Shown: positions 38,206-46,621 of the stretch, piece by piece
How positions within the stretch are numbered: the stretch's first letter is position 1
Layout of the letters: each line of letters opens with the position of its first letter
NCBI RefSeq assembly: GCF_014698825.1
Contig: NZ_JACJTT010000021.1
Coordinates: forward strand, 29,518-93,517
Origin: Richelia sinica FACHB-800
GTDB lineage: Bacteria > Cyanobacteriota > Cyanobacteriia > Cyanobacteriales > Nostocaceae
Direction: 5' to 3'
DNA: 64,000 bases
The notes under the pieces: model-generated
Told to the model about the DNA's origin: nothing
The model's database searches: none
The model's input: only the letters and a program-made list of their open reading frames with translations
Position numbers and translations under genes: made by a program

Positions 38206-40392
38206 TTATTGCTTTTTCCCTAGTATTGTTTGTTCTTCAAATAAACTGTCACACTTATTTACAACAACAACACAAATATTACTCAAAGCTTGTTGGTAAT
38301 TATCCATATCCTCTTGTTCAAGAGATAACTTAGCGGCTGTTTGTAGGTCTTCAATTGCACGGATTTTGTATTGTGGAGATTGATTTTCTCCATATTGAGA
38401 GAGTTCATAATGTACCATGCCACGTTTCAGGTAAACTTTGGCTTGGTGTGGACTAATTGTGATGGCTTGATCAAAATCAGCTATGGCTTTTTTATATTCA
38501 GATACATAATTACTGCTATATTGGGCGACGTGATAACGAACCAATCCGCGCTGATAATATGCTTCGGATTTTGATACATTTAGGGTAATAGATTGGCTAA
38601 AATCAGCAATTGCTTTTTCATATTCTTGGGTAGAGTTGTTACTGTATTTAGCCATTTGGAATCGGACTATACCACGGCGAATATAAGCTTCAGCATCTTT
38701 ATTATTAAGTTTAATGGCTTGGTTAAAATCTGCGAGGGCTTTTCTGTACTCTTTATCAGGATCACTACTGTAATCCGCTAGCCGGTAGTAGGCATTACCT
38801 CGATTAACGTAGGCTTTAACTTCTTGGGGATTGATTTTGATGGCTTCGGTATAATCAACTAATGCGCCTTCGTAATCATTTAAATTATATCGAGCATTTC
38901 CTCTATTAATATAGGTTTTGGCATGGGTCGGATTTTTTTGAATGGCGTAACTAAAATTTTTCACCGCGCCTTCATAGTCTCTTTTTCTATAAGCAGTATC
39001 ACCTTGTTGATATAGTTCTCCAAAATTTACATTCACAGTTGGAGCAGGATTGATGGCAGCATTATTTGTTAATATACTTTGCTGGGTATAAGGATTTTGA
39101 GATACAAAGGGGCGTGTGAATTTAATCATCACGTCCAAATAGCCCAAGAAACCAAAACCTAATAACCCGGCAATTACACCGTAAGATTTCAGTTTACGAG
39201 TAGGTTTAACGGGAAAATTGTTGGTCGAAAAAATGGGTTGCCAGTGATAAATGGGGCTGGCAATTCCTGTTTGGGGAAACCAAGTATGTTGGGGATAGTG
39301 CTGTCTTTTAGGTTTTCTGCGGGGTTTGAGATGTTCTCCTGAAGCGATCGCTTGTCGTGAAGGAAAAGGATCTCGTCCTCCTAAGCGGACTGTCCGCTCA
39401 CACCAAGGGCATGTATCTAAATGATTCCCATAGCGGTGTTGGGAATTCACTCCACAGGTAACTAAATTTTCTTCTGCTTCGACTAAGGCTGCAAACCAAG
39501 TTTGGGCACTGGGTCTGAATTTGGGGTTGTCATGTCCGTCTTCAAAGCACTGAATAAACAAATCCTGCAAACTAGGATGGAGAATTTCCCAAGGAGGGGC
39601 GCTAGGAGCAGGTAAATAAGGGACTGGGTGCTTTCGACTGTAGGTAAAATGACCTGCACTAATTCTCGCTTCATAGGGTGGTGGTTCAGTTTTTCCTTGA
39701 AAAATCCCGGCAAAGGGATGAGTACCTTCCATTAGTAGTTGAAAAATGAGTACCGCTAACCCAAATAAATCGTGATGACTTTGGCGATCGTACTCAGCAA
39801 ATACCCGATTTTGAAGCTCAGGTGGGGTAAACTCCGGTTTACCTACAGGACAACGATAGACAACATCATTTTCGGGATCAAACACCTGAAATGAGTCTGT
39901 ATCTACCAAGGTGATCAAAGCTGTATCACTGACTAAGATATTCGACTCATTCACATCACCAATATAATATTGGCTGGCATGTAAAGCCGCAAAAGCGGTA
40001 GCCAAATTCCGTGCCGTCCGCAGTAAATATTTGTAACTAAATAAGGGACAATGTTGGCGACGAGTGGCTGGATGATAGAAATCCATAATCGGTCGCATTC
40101 CCCGGATACGTGGCATTAAAAAGCCAATCACACTATCACTGCCATCCGCAGCCTTTAACAATTCCTGCGGCCAAGCGATGGAAATATGCCCTAAATTTGC
40201 AGTAGGGTTTTCCGGTGGATTGGCAAGCATCGCGAGGAGCTTTTGAATGTGGGTGTTGGTGGGCTGGTGATAAATTTTGGCTACTAAATTCTCATCAGTG
40301 GCCAAAGCATAAATACAAGCTTCACCGCCACGCCCCAAACTAGCAGAAAGGTTGAGAAGTTCTGGCTGGGCAAGACAACGTAGTACCTGCAT
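38206..40392 (-). CDS. Protein kinase with zinc-ribbon, TM segment and TPR repeats (TerY-associated kinase type)
   Basis: 728-residue protein. The kinase-like domain at ~15-300 has a LGRGGEACIYAL loop, LVAKIY (lysine 39), catalytic YIGDVNESNIL (the HRD region lacks His/Arg but keeps D146 and N151) and VDTDSF in place of DFG. A cysteine cluster C313, C328, C331 with a nearby histidine resembles a zinc ribbon. One membrane segment lies at ~403-421. The C-terminal ~460-700 carries TPR repeats with NRG(N/R) motifs. With the PP2C and VWA genes upstream on the same strand it forms the kinase-phosphatase-VWA trio described for TerY-linked stress systems. Confidence 0.87.
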   Translation of the reverse strand: MQVLRCLAQPELLNLSASLGRGGEACIYALATDENLVAKIYHQPTNTHIQKLLAMLANPPENPTANLGHISIAWPQELLKAADGSDSVIGFLMPRIRGMRPIMDFYHPATRRQHCPLFSYKYLLRTARNLATAFAALHASQYYIGDVNESNILVSDTALITLVDTDSFQVFDPENDVVYRCPVGKPEFTPPELQNRVFAEYDRQSHHDLFGLAVLIFQLLMEGTHPFAGIFQGKTEPPPYEARISAGHFTYSRKHPVPYLPAPSAPPWEILHPSLQDLFIQCFEDGHDNPKFRPSAQTWFAALVEAEENLVTCGVNSQHRYGNHLDTCPWCERTVRLGGRDPFPSRQAIASGEHLKPRRKPKRQHYPQHTWFPQTGIASPIYHWQPIFSTNNFPVKPTRKLKSYGVIAGLLGFGFLGYLDVMIKFTRPFVSQNPYTQQSILTNNAAINPAPTVNVNFGELYQQGDTAYRKRDYEGAVKNFSYAIQKNPTHAKTYINRGNARYNLNDYEGALVDYTEAIKINPQEVKAYVNRGNAYYRLADYSSDPDKEYRKALADFNQAIKLNNKDAEAYIRRGIVRFQMAKYSNNSTQEYEKAIADFSQSITLNVSKSEAYYQRGLVRYHVAQYSSNYVSEYKKAIADFDQAITISPHQAKVYLKRGMVHYELSQYGENQSPQYKIRAIEDLQTAAKLSLEQEDMDNYQQALSNICVVVVNKCDSLFEEQTILGKKQ

Positions 40393-40600
40393 GGTGGAAT
40401 ACGGTTAGGATGGGTGATGGAAGGAGACTATTGGTAAATCAGATGGTGATGAAGAAAGAAAAAATGAGGAGAAGTTCACTTTAGAGGTGGGGTTCTTCAA
40501 TTATCAGTCTAAAAGCGAAAATTCAAACCTATACCAAGGTGAAAAATGGTGTAGATATAGCAATGGACAGAGCGGTTAAGACATTAACTAACACTAAACA

Positions 40601-40775
40601 GGAGTTCAGAAGTTCAGGAGTTCAGGAGTATGGCTGCGCCACGCTGCGCGAACAGAAGTTCAGGAGTATGCCTACGCCACGCTGCGCGAACAGGAGTTTA
40701 AAAATTCAAGAATTAAACAGTAATGGTATGAATTATTCTGTAACTTCTGTAACTTCTGTCTTCTTTCTCTGTTAC
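40601..40775 (+). repeat. Dispersed repeat element, copy 2
   Basis: GC-rich units TATGGCTGCGCCACGCTGCG and TATGCCTACGCCACGCTGCG with CGAACAGAAG / CGAACAGGAG tails, followed by a sequence with GAATTATTCTGTAACTTCTG and a second TAACTTCTG. The array and tail match copy 1 (15061-15255) in order and orientation, so this is one mobile or duplicated element rather than two independent arrays. It occupies the 419-bp gap between the phosphatase and kinase genes. The open frame at 40539-40784 is an artefact of the repeat. Confidence 0.85.
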
Positions 40776-40811
40776 CTGCTATAGATATGACTACCCCTGA
40801 TTACAGAAGCT

Positions 40812-41594
40812 TCAGGGATTGGTAAATGCAGCTAAAACTAATGTTAGATCGTCATCTGTCCGTTGAGTGATGCGCTCAGAACATAAGAATTTTACTAACT
40901 GCTCTTTAGCAATGGCTTTATCTTCTGCTTGGGCAACAAAATCAAACAAAGGAAAAAAGAAAGGCTTGTGAGGTTCACCCATAATCATATTCACAGCTAG
41001 CATTTGTAAGCCATCAGTGAGGACACTGACATTAACTATATGGTCTCGCCAGACTTTGATTTGTGCTGTTTCTAATGCTTCTGGGGAAGTTAAAAAAGTT
41101 GTTTCATTGATGTACTCACCACTATTGGGGAGAGTGAGGGCAATGAGTTGACCAGTGATATTTTTCGCTACTGCTAAACCATCACCTATTTGGGCTACAG
41201 CCGTGACTTTTGGTGTAGCGATCGCAATAATTAAGGTAGTGGCTAAATGATGGGGTTGGTGGTGGCAAGCTTCAGCTTCGTCCTCAACTGCTTTTTTCGC
41301 TGCTGACAGTGCATCCCGCAGTAACTCACCTAACAGACCATCATCCCCTAACCTCTGACGGTTAAATTCTTGGCCAGACAGATACTCTATCGCCGTTTCC
41401 ACAGCAATCATTGCGCCCACTTTTCCCAAGCTGGCAGAACCTGCACCGTCTGCGGCCGCTATCACCAAAACATTATTGGGCAAAATTTGCCAATGATGGG
41501 CATCCTGGCATAGCTGCTGATTTTTGACGTGGCTGGTACCACATACAGAGGCGGCTACTATCCGCCATTCGGGGTTCTGTTTGGATGTGTTCAT
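40812..41594 (-). CDS. PP2C-family serine/threonine phosphatase (TerY-associated)
   Basis: 260-residue PP2C-like protein. It has SVCGTSHVKNQQLCQDAHHW at the N-terminus (usual GxxHxxxxQDA entry), VIAAADGAGSASLGKVGA (metal-binding aspartate, near residue 55), VAQIGDGLAV and RTDDDLTLVLA at the C-terminus, which is the final metal-binding aspartate. The length is typical of the compact PP2C group paired with a VWA protein. It lies 47 bp downstream of the VWA gene on the same strand. In the known triad the phosphatase opposes the kinase; here it would act on the same target, which is unidentified. Confidence 0.9.
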   Translation of the reverse strand: MNTSKQNPEWRIVAASVCGTSHVKNQQLCQDAHHWQILPNNVLVIAAADGAGSASLGKVGAMIAVETAIEYLSGQEFNRQRLGDDGLLGELLRDALSAAKKAVEDEAEACHHQPHHLATTLIIAIATPKVTAVAQIGDGLAVAKNITGQLIALTLPNSGEYINETTFLTSPEALETAQIKVWRDHIVNVSVLTDGLQMLAVNMIMGEPHKPFFFPLFDFVAQAEDKAIAKEQLVKFLCSERITQRTDDDLTLVLAAFTNP

Positions 41595-41641
41595 AGATTC
41601 TTGCCAACAACCTAGCTGTAACTCTCCAGGTTTAATGATGA

Positions 41642-42316
41642 TTAAACAGTCCCCCAGCCTACTGGTGGTAGGGCGACTTGTTCATCTACCTTGGAATGAG
41701 AAACAACTGACATACTAGCTGAAAGCCAGACGAACATCTCCACAAAGTTTAGCCCTTTGAGCTTGAGAGGAGTACGTACAGCAATTTCCGTTAAACGCTC
41801 CATATTCGCATTTTCCACACCAACAGTAAAAAATGCTACTCGTTTGTTTGCCTCATCCCCTTGTAAACGCTGGGAGGCTTGGTCAATTACGTAATCATGC
41901 TCGCCTTGTGGTTCTCCATCAGTAATCATAAATACCCAGGGGCGATAATAGGCCACGCCATTGGCTCGATACTGGGATTTACGCTCTTGAATAATATCTA
42001 AGGCTTTATGAATCCCCGCACCCATATTCGTCAAACCTTGAGCGGTGAGAATGGGGGGATTAAATTGGTCAGCAGTTACAAAATCTTGGACTACACTAAC
42101 TTGACTATCAAAGGTAATAATAGCTACTTCTACCCTTCGCGAAGCTAAGGAATTTTTCACCAGTTCATCTTTTAAACTCAGTAAACCTTGGTTTAAAGCT
42201 TCGATCCGCTCCCCCTGCATAGAACCAGAGGTATCTAGCAACAATACACAGGGACAACGGGGTTCAGGGTTTTCTGCAAACTCTACTACTTCGTCCAGTT
42301 TTAGTGTATCCAGCAT
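41642..42316 (-). CDS. TerY-like von Willebrand factor A domain protein
   Basis: 224-residue VWA-domain protein occupying almost its whole length. The MIDAS motif is LLLDTSGSMQGERI (D-x-S-x-S) at ~26-39; MITDGEPQGE at ~125-135 supplies further metal-site residues. A TTG at 42343 is in frame nine codons upstream; ATG at 42316 gives the family-typical MLDTLKLDEVVEFAENPEPR. TerY-like proteins scaffold phospho-signalling in tellurite/stress gene clusters. It heads a minus-strand run with the phosphatase and the kinase. No TerZ/TerD stress proteins are visible in this window. Confidence 0.88.
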   Translation of the reverse strand: MLDTLKLDEVVEFAENPEPRCPCVLLLDTSGSMQGERIEALNQGLLSLKDELVKNSLASRRVEVAIITFDSQVSVVQDFVTADQFNPPILTAQGLTNMGAGIHKALDIIQERKSQYRANGVAYYRPWVFMITDGEPQGEHDYVIDQASQRLQGDEANKRVAFFTVGVENANMERLTEIAVRTPLKLKGLNFVEMFVWLSASMSVVSHSKVDEQVALPPVGWGTV

Positions 42317-43023
42317 AACGTTTTGTGTTATGTTATAGTCCAAAGCTGTAATTTCCTTTCCTCAAAGTATATTGTTAGTTTCCGACAATATCACAACTAT
42401 AAGTGTGGTATTTAATGGTAGATGTATTTATGGGAATTTTATAGATTATTCTGACCAAATTCGCTAATTTCAGGAAACATAAATCAGCAAATATTTGAGT
42501 TAAAGTTAATTTGTCATGGGATGTACAATATTTGTGGTGAGATTGTCAGTTGTCAGGAATTAAGCTTCCCTGGCAGTCATAGCTGGGAATGTAGCAGTGG
42601 ATAACATGACACAGCAAAGGCTGACGCAACACTAATATTTCTAACCTGACAGCAGAATGTTCATTGTTTATTCACCTTAATTTATAGAATTTAGGGAGCG
42701 AATATAATAATCAATATATACATTTCACCTCATATTTTTTTAAAGTTTTTATGTAGAAAATTATTGTTTTATTCCATCGGTAATGATGAAAATAAATGAG
42801 AACAATTGATTACTTCGTCTAGTGAATCACAGAAAAAATATACTTAATTGAAAAATATCAGTAAATACTAGAAATAATTACATCTGTGTACTATTATTAA
42901 CAAAAGTTGCTAGGTAGGCTTCCAGCTAATACCCTGGACATGATCAAAATGAAAAAATATTTCCTCAAAAAAGGGGTCATTTTAAAATTCTAGGTTGAGT
43001 TTTGCGGAAAAACTGTAAAAATT
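42317..43023. other. Divergent intergenic region, no gene seen
   Basis: About 700 bp between the VWA gene (minus) and the PATAN regulator (plus). It is A/T-rich in the second half (42660-43000). I noticed no repeat, tRNA or clear promoter box. Both flanking promoters should lie here. Confidence 0.45.
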
Positions 43024-44409
43024 ATGAATAATATAGGTACATTTACTAAATTATCACCTCTGGGTTTATTAAGACAGTTAATTAATGCTGGAGAAAGCAC
43101 CTGTTTACGGGCAATTAGCAACTCTGTATCCTGGTCAATTTATTTAGAGCAGGGCAAAATTATTTATGCAACTCATTCTCTAGAACCTTTTGAAAGACTA
43201 GATCGACATGTGCGGAGACTGAGTCAAACAATTCCGGCTCTTTCTTTAGAACTGCGCGTCCAATTGCGTTTAAAATTTGAACCAGATTTAACTAATAATT
43301 TATCTTTAGAACCATCTAACAGAGGAGAACAACCACCAGAATACCAGGCAATTTCCTGGTTAATGAATGAAGAATATCTCCAAGGCACACAAGCAGCAAA
43401 ATTGATTCAAGATTTAGTCAGGGAAGTAATTGAATCATTTCTACTGGTGTCAGAAGGAAATTACGAGTTAGTAGTCGCAGCTAATAGTTTACCTGTAATT
43501 TGCCAATTAGATGGAGAGGAAACTTTAACACATTGTCAAGCTAGGCTAAAAGCTTGGCAATCTTTGTCTCCACACATTTCTTCTCCTGATCAGCGGCCGT
43601 ATTTATTCATTAAAAGCATCTGTGCTGACAAAAATTTTCCAGGTAGAGAGCAAAATTTGTCAGACTGGATGAAAGGTTTTAGTCTGCGCCATTTGGCTGT
43701 AATTATGAATCAAGATGAAGTCAAACTGGCGACAGATTTACACCCTTTTATTGTGAAAGGGGCGGTAATGCTCCATGAACCAGATCCTCCATTTGATCTA
43801 TTACCGAAAACTTTTATTGATAAACCTAAGTTACCGATCTACAGTCAAATTGTTGTTAATCGAGAATTAGTAAATGCGGCTCAAGTGAGTGAGGAGACTG
43901 CACCAGTAGCAGACAGGATTGAACAAGTTGAAAATTTAGTTATTCAACCACCGATTCCAGAACCACCGCTTGAGCAGATAGCAATAGAAGATAGCACAGA
44001 ATCAAAACCAGAAACAGTAACTACAACTACTATCCCTACGAAAAAAGCTTACAAAATTGTCGCGGTAGATGATAGTCCGACTATTTTAAAAGAAATTAGT
44101 CGTTGTTTAGAAGATGAAAATGTGGCGGTAGTGACGATTAATGATCCCGTCAAAGCTGTGATGTCAATTATTCGCCATAAACCAGATTTGATTTTATTAG
44201 ATTTGAATATGGCGGGAATTGATGGTTACGAATTGTGCCGGATTATCCGTAATAATTCCACCTTTAAATCTGTACCCATTATTTTTGTGACTAGTAATAA
44301 GGGGATTGTTGATAAAGTGAAGGCGAAAATAGTTGGTGCTTCTGGCTATTTGACTAAACCGTTTAAACGGGAAGATTTACTGAAAATTATTTTTATGAAT
44401 TTGGAATAG
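43024..44409 (+). CDS. PATAN-domain response regulator (PatA/PixG-like)
   Basis: 461-residue regulator. The N-terminal ~100 residues are a PATAN/DUF4388 domain (MNNIGTFTKLSPLGLLRQL, WSIYLEQGKIIYATH), a middle region resembles the PatA helical linker, and residues ~343-461 are a receiver domain. The receiver has VAVDDSPTILKE, phospho-acceptor aspartate in ILLDLNMAGIDGYE, the conserved threonine in FVTSNKG and lysine in YLTKPFKRE. PATAN receivers include PatA (heterocyst pattern) and PixG/TaxP1 (phototaxis). Which pathway this one serves cannot be said; no cognate histidine kinase or pil/tax operon is present. An unusually proline- and glutamate-rich linker (~295-340) joins the domains. Confidence 0.9.
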   Translation: MNNIGTFTKLSPLGLLRQLINAGESTCLRAISNSVSWSIYLEQGKIIYATHSLEPFERLDRHVRRLSQTIPALSLELRVQLRLKFEPDLTNNLSLEPSNRGEQPPEYQAISWLMNEEYLQGTQAAKLIQDLVREVIESFLLVSEGNYELVVAANSLPVICQLDGEETLTHCQARLKAWQSLSPHISSPDQRPYLFIKSICADKNFPGREQNLSDWMKGFSLRHLAVIMNQDEVKLATDLHPFIVKGAVMLHEPDPPFDLLPKTFIDKPKLPIYSQIVVNRELVNAAQVSEETAPVADRIEQVENLVIQPPIPEPPLEQIAIEDSTESKPETVTTTTIPTKKAYKIVAVDDSPTILKEISRCLEDENVAVVTINDPVKAVMSIIRHKPDLILLDLNMAGIDGYELCRIIRNNSTFKSVPIIFVTSNKGIVDKVKAKIVGASGYLTKPFKREDLLKIIFMNLE

Positions 44410-44611
44410 TTGATTGATCAGGAAAAATCATCACTATGGATGGGATGAAATTGATAAAATTCTCTGTCTATGATCCAGCCAGTATTTCCCTGGACAAGAT
44501 ATGACTCAATTTTCCCATTAACGCTAAAATGCCCTTGGTGAGAGTTCAGTTTTGTTTCTTACTCACAACCGACTACTGATAACAGACTATTGATCATTAC
44601 AATCATTACTC

Positions 44612-45898
44612 GTGGCGCAAGTTGTATTAGAAAACGTTTATAAAAGTTTCCCTCCTCGGAAGGGGGAAGGTGTCAAACCAGAACGAGAAGGTGCAGATAG
44701 CGTTAATGTCTTGCGGCGAATTAATTTGACCATCGCTGATGGTGAGTTTATGGTGCTGGTTGGGCCTTCTGGTTGTGGCAAAAGTACCATGCTGCGTTTG
44801 ATTGCGGGTTTGGAGGTCATGACTGGCGGTAATATTTGGGTGGGCGATCGCTTGTTGAATGATTTACCTCCCAAAGCACGGGATATCGCCATGGTGTTTC
44901 AAAATTACGCCCTTTATCCCCATATGACGGTGTATGACAATATCGCTTTTGGCTTACGTCGTCGCGTGGGTCAAAAGGAAGTATTGTCTCCCAAACTGCA
45001 AATGTGGGCGGAAAATTTCCTCGTAGAATCCACCAGGAAACTACCCAAAGGCTTACGCTATCTGACTGACAGAGAACGGGCTGTAGATCAGCAGGTGCGA
45101 AATGTCGCCCAATTATTGCAAATAGAAACTTTATTAAATCGCTTACCCAAACAACTTTCTGGTGGACAAAGGCAACGGGTAGCTTTAGGTAGGGCGATCG
45201 CTCGCAACCCTGAAGTATTCTTAATGGATGAGCCATTATCTAACTTAGATGCCAAATTACGGGCAGAAACCCGCAGCCAAATTGTCAAATTGCAGCGTCA
45301 ATTGGGAACCACAACCATTTATGTTACCCATGACCAAACCGAAGCTATGACAATGGGCGATCGCATTGCCATCATGTCCGCAGGTCAAATCCAGCAAGTT
45401 GCGCCTCCCCTGGAATTATACAACCGCCCTGCTAACCGCTTCGTCGCTGAATTCATTGGTTCTCCACCGATGAACTTTATCCCTGTAGAATTTCACGCCC
45501 CACTATTAATTACTAACTCTCACTTTCGCTTCACCCTCCCCGACTATTGGGGAAGCGCTTTACAAAAATACGATGGACAAACTCTGATCTTAGGCATTCG
45601 TCCTGAACACTTTCTCATTAGTGCACCAGCCACTAAAAACCTACCAGTCCAAGTAGACTTAGTGGAAAACTTAGGCAATGATACGTTTATTTCCGCCAGG
45701 ATTGGCGAACCTGAATCATCAAATCACCATGGTCAAACCGTGCAAGTAAGAGTGCCACCAGATAGATTAGTTCGTCTAGGTGAACAACTTTGGCTATCTG
45801 TGATCCCCGACAAACTCCACTTTTTTGATCCCGATACTGAAGTAGCTATCTTTCCAAAAAGCACATCCCCAAGCTTACCTATGATTGACAGAAACTAA
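44612..45898 (+). CDS. Sugar/glycerol-phosphate-type ABC transporter ATPase (MalK/UgpC family) with an insertion
   Basis: 428-residue ATPase. It starts at GTG 44612 (MAQVVLENVYKSF). Walker A GPSGCGKST, the signature LSGGQRQRVALGRA, Walker B VFLMDEPLSNLD and the H-loop VTHDQTEAM are all present. The C-terminal ~140 residues form the MOP/TOBE regulatory domain (QTLILGIRPEHF, GEQLWLSV). An insertion of roughly 35 residues sits between AFGLRRRV and VRNVAQLL, before the signature, longer than in E. coli MalK. Another short extension at the N-terminus (RKGEGVKPEREG) precedes Walker A. No permease is nearby, so the partner is encoded elsewhere. Confidence 0.9.
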   Translation: MAQVVLENVYKSFPPRKGEGVKPEREGADSVNVLRRINLTIADGEFMVLVGPSGCGKSTMLRLIAGLEVMTGGNIWVGDRLLNDLPPKARDIAMVFQNYALYPHMTVYDNIAFGLRRRVGQKEVLSPKLQMWAENFLVESTRKLPKGLRYLTDRERAVDQQVRNVAQLLQIETLLNRLPKQLSGGQRQRVALGRAIARNPEVFLMDEPLSNLDAKLRAETRSQIVKLQRQLGTTTIYVTHDQTEAMTMGDRIAIMSAGQIQQVAPPLELYNRPANRFVAEFIGSPPMNFIPVEFHAPLLITNSHFRFTLPDYWGSALQKYDGQTLILGIRPEHFLISAPATKNLPVQVDLVENLGNDTFISARIGEPESSNHHGQTVQVRVPPDRLVRLGEQLWLSVIPDKLHFFDPDTEVAIFPKSTSPSLPMIDRN

Positions 45899-46095
45899 TT
45901 CCCCTGACCAAAAAAATGGGTCAACAGCTTCCCCTGCCCAGGGGAAAAACAAAAACTTTATTTCTTGTTCAATCCTCTTGATCAATCAAAATGTAACACT
46001 TTTGACTTGTGAATTTGTACACCATGACCTCTAGCTTCTGCTGACCATCCAAAATGGGATAACATTAAATCAACAAGATTACAAGGAATTACTTC

Positions 46096-46275
46096 ATGCC
46101 CTATACAAACGAAGAAGGCGGTCTTCTCAATAACTTTGCCAAAGAACCAACAGTTTATCAAGCAGAACCTCCTACGGACGCGCAGAAGCGTAATTATATT
46201 TTCTTGGGTATTGCTGCGGCATTGTTGGTTGTTGGCTTGATAGTAGTCGCCTTCTCTGTTTCCTCTGTCAGTTAA
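46096..46275 (+). CDS. psb34: Psb34/Ssl1498-like small light-harvesting-type membrane protein
   Basis: 59-residue protein, starting MPYTNEEGGLLNNFAKEP, with TVYQAEPP in the stroma-side segment and a single membrane helix (IFLGIAAALLVVGLIVVAFSV). This matches the Ssl1498/Psb34 family, a small protein that binds PSII assembly intermediates near CP47. The start codon is ATG at 46096 and the stop is TAA at 46273-46275. A rho-independent terminator follows. It is monocistronic, between the ABC ATPase and a TPR gene, both on the same strand. Confidence 0.9.
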   Translation: MPYTNEEGGLLNNFAKEPTVYQAEPPTDAQKRNYIFLGIAAALLVVGLIVVAFSVSSVS

Positions 46276-46312
46276 GAATAAACTTTTAACAAAAATTTAG
46301 TTTTTCTCTGAC

Positions 46313-46350
46313 TCAGGTTCCAATTGAAGGAGGAGCCTGATTTTTTTATT
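46313..46350 (+). terminator. Rho-independent terminator after psb34
   Basis: Stem TCAGG / CCTGA (46313-46317 with 46336-46340), extended inside by TCC/GGA pairing with bulges, followed by TTTTTTTATTTT. It lies 38 bp downstream of the psb34 stop codon. Confidence 0.75.
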
Positions 46351-46621
46351 TTCTGTTACAATTATAAATATTAGTATAATTAAATACTTATACGGAAATG
46401 AACAAGAGCGAGATTAATTCTCAACCAGTTTCCTGATACCGCTGAAATTTGGCTGTATCAATATCAACTTACTCAAAAGAAAGTGTAAATACTTAAATTT
46501 TTGACCCACAATACAATTCATCCTGAGCAGAAAAATAACTAGGTGAAAAGCAGAATTATTATTCATCAAAATTAGACATTTTGGTCAGGATGTATACTGT
46601 GTTTGGGCTAATTTAGCCACA
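46351..46621. other. Intergenic region upstream of the TPR gene
   Basis: About 270 bp; with the terminator it makes a 346-bp gap. It is A/T-rich without repeats or ORFs that I can support. It presumably holds the TPR gene promoter. Confidence 0.4.

Noticed and set aside
40539..40784. Plus-strand open frame between phosphatase and kinase genes
   Set aside because: It is composed of the dispersed repeat and its flanks; no independent coding signal.
45929..45946. Palindrome TTCCCCTGCCCAGGGGAA as a terminator of the ABC ATPase gene
   Set aside because: The stem is followed by A-rich rather than T-rich sequence on the plus strand, so it is not a standard terminator.
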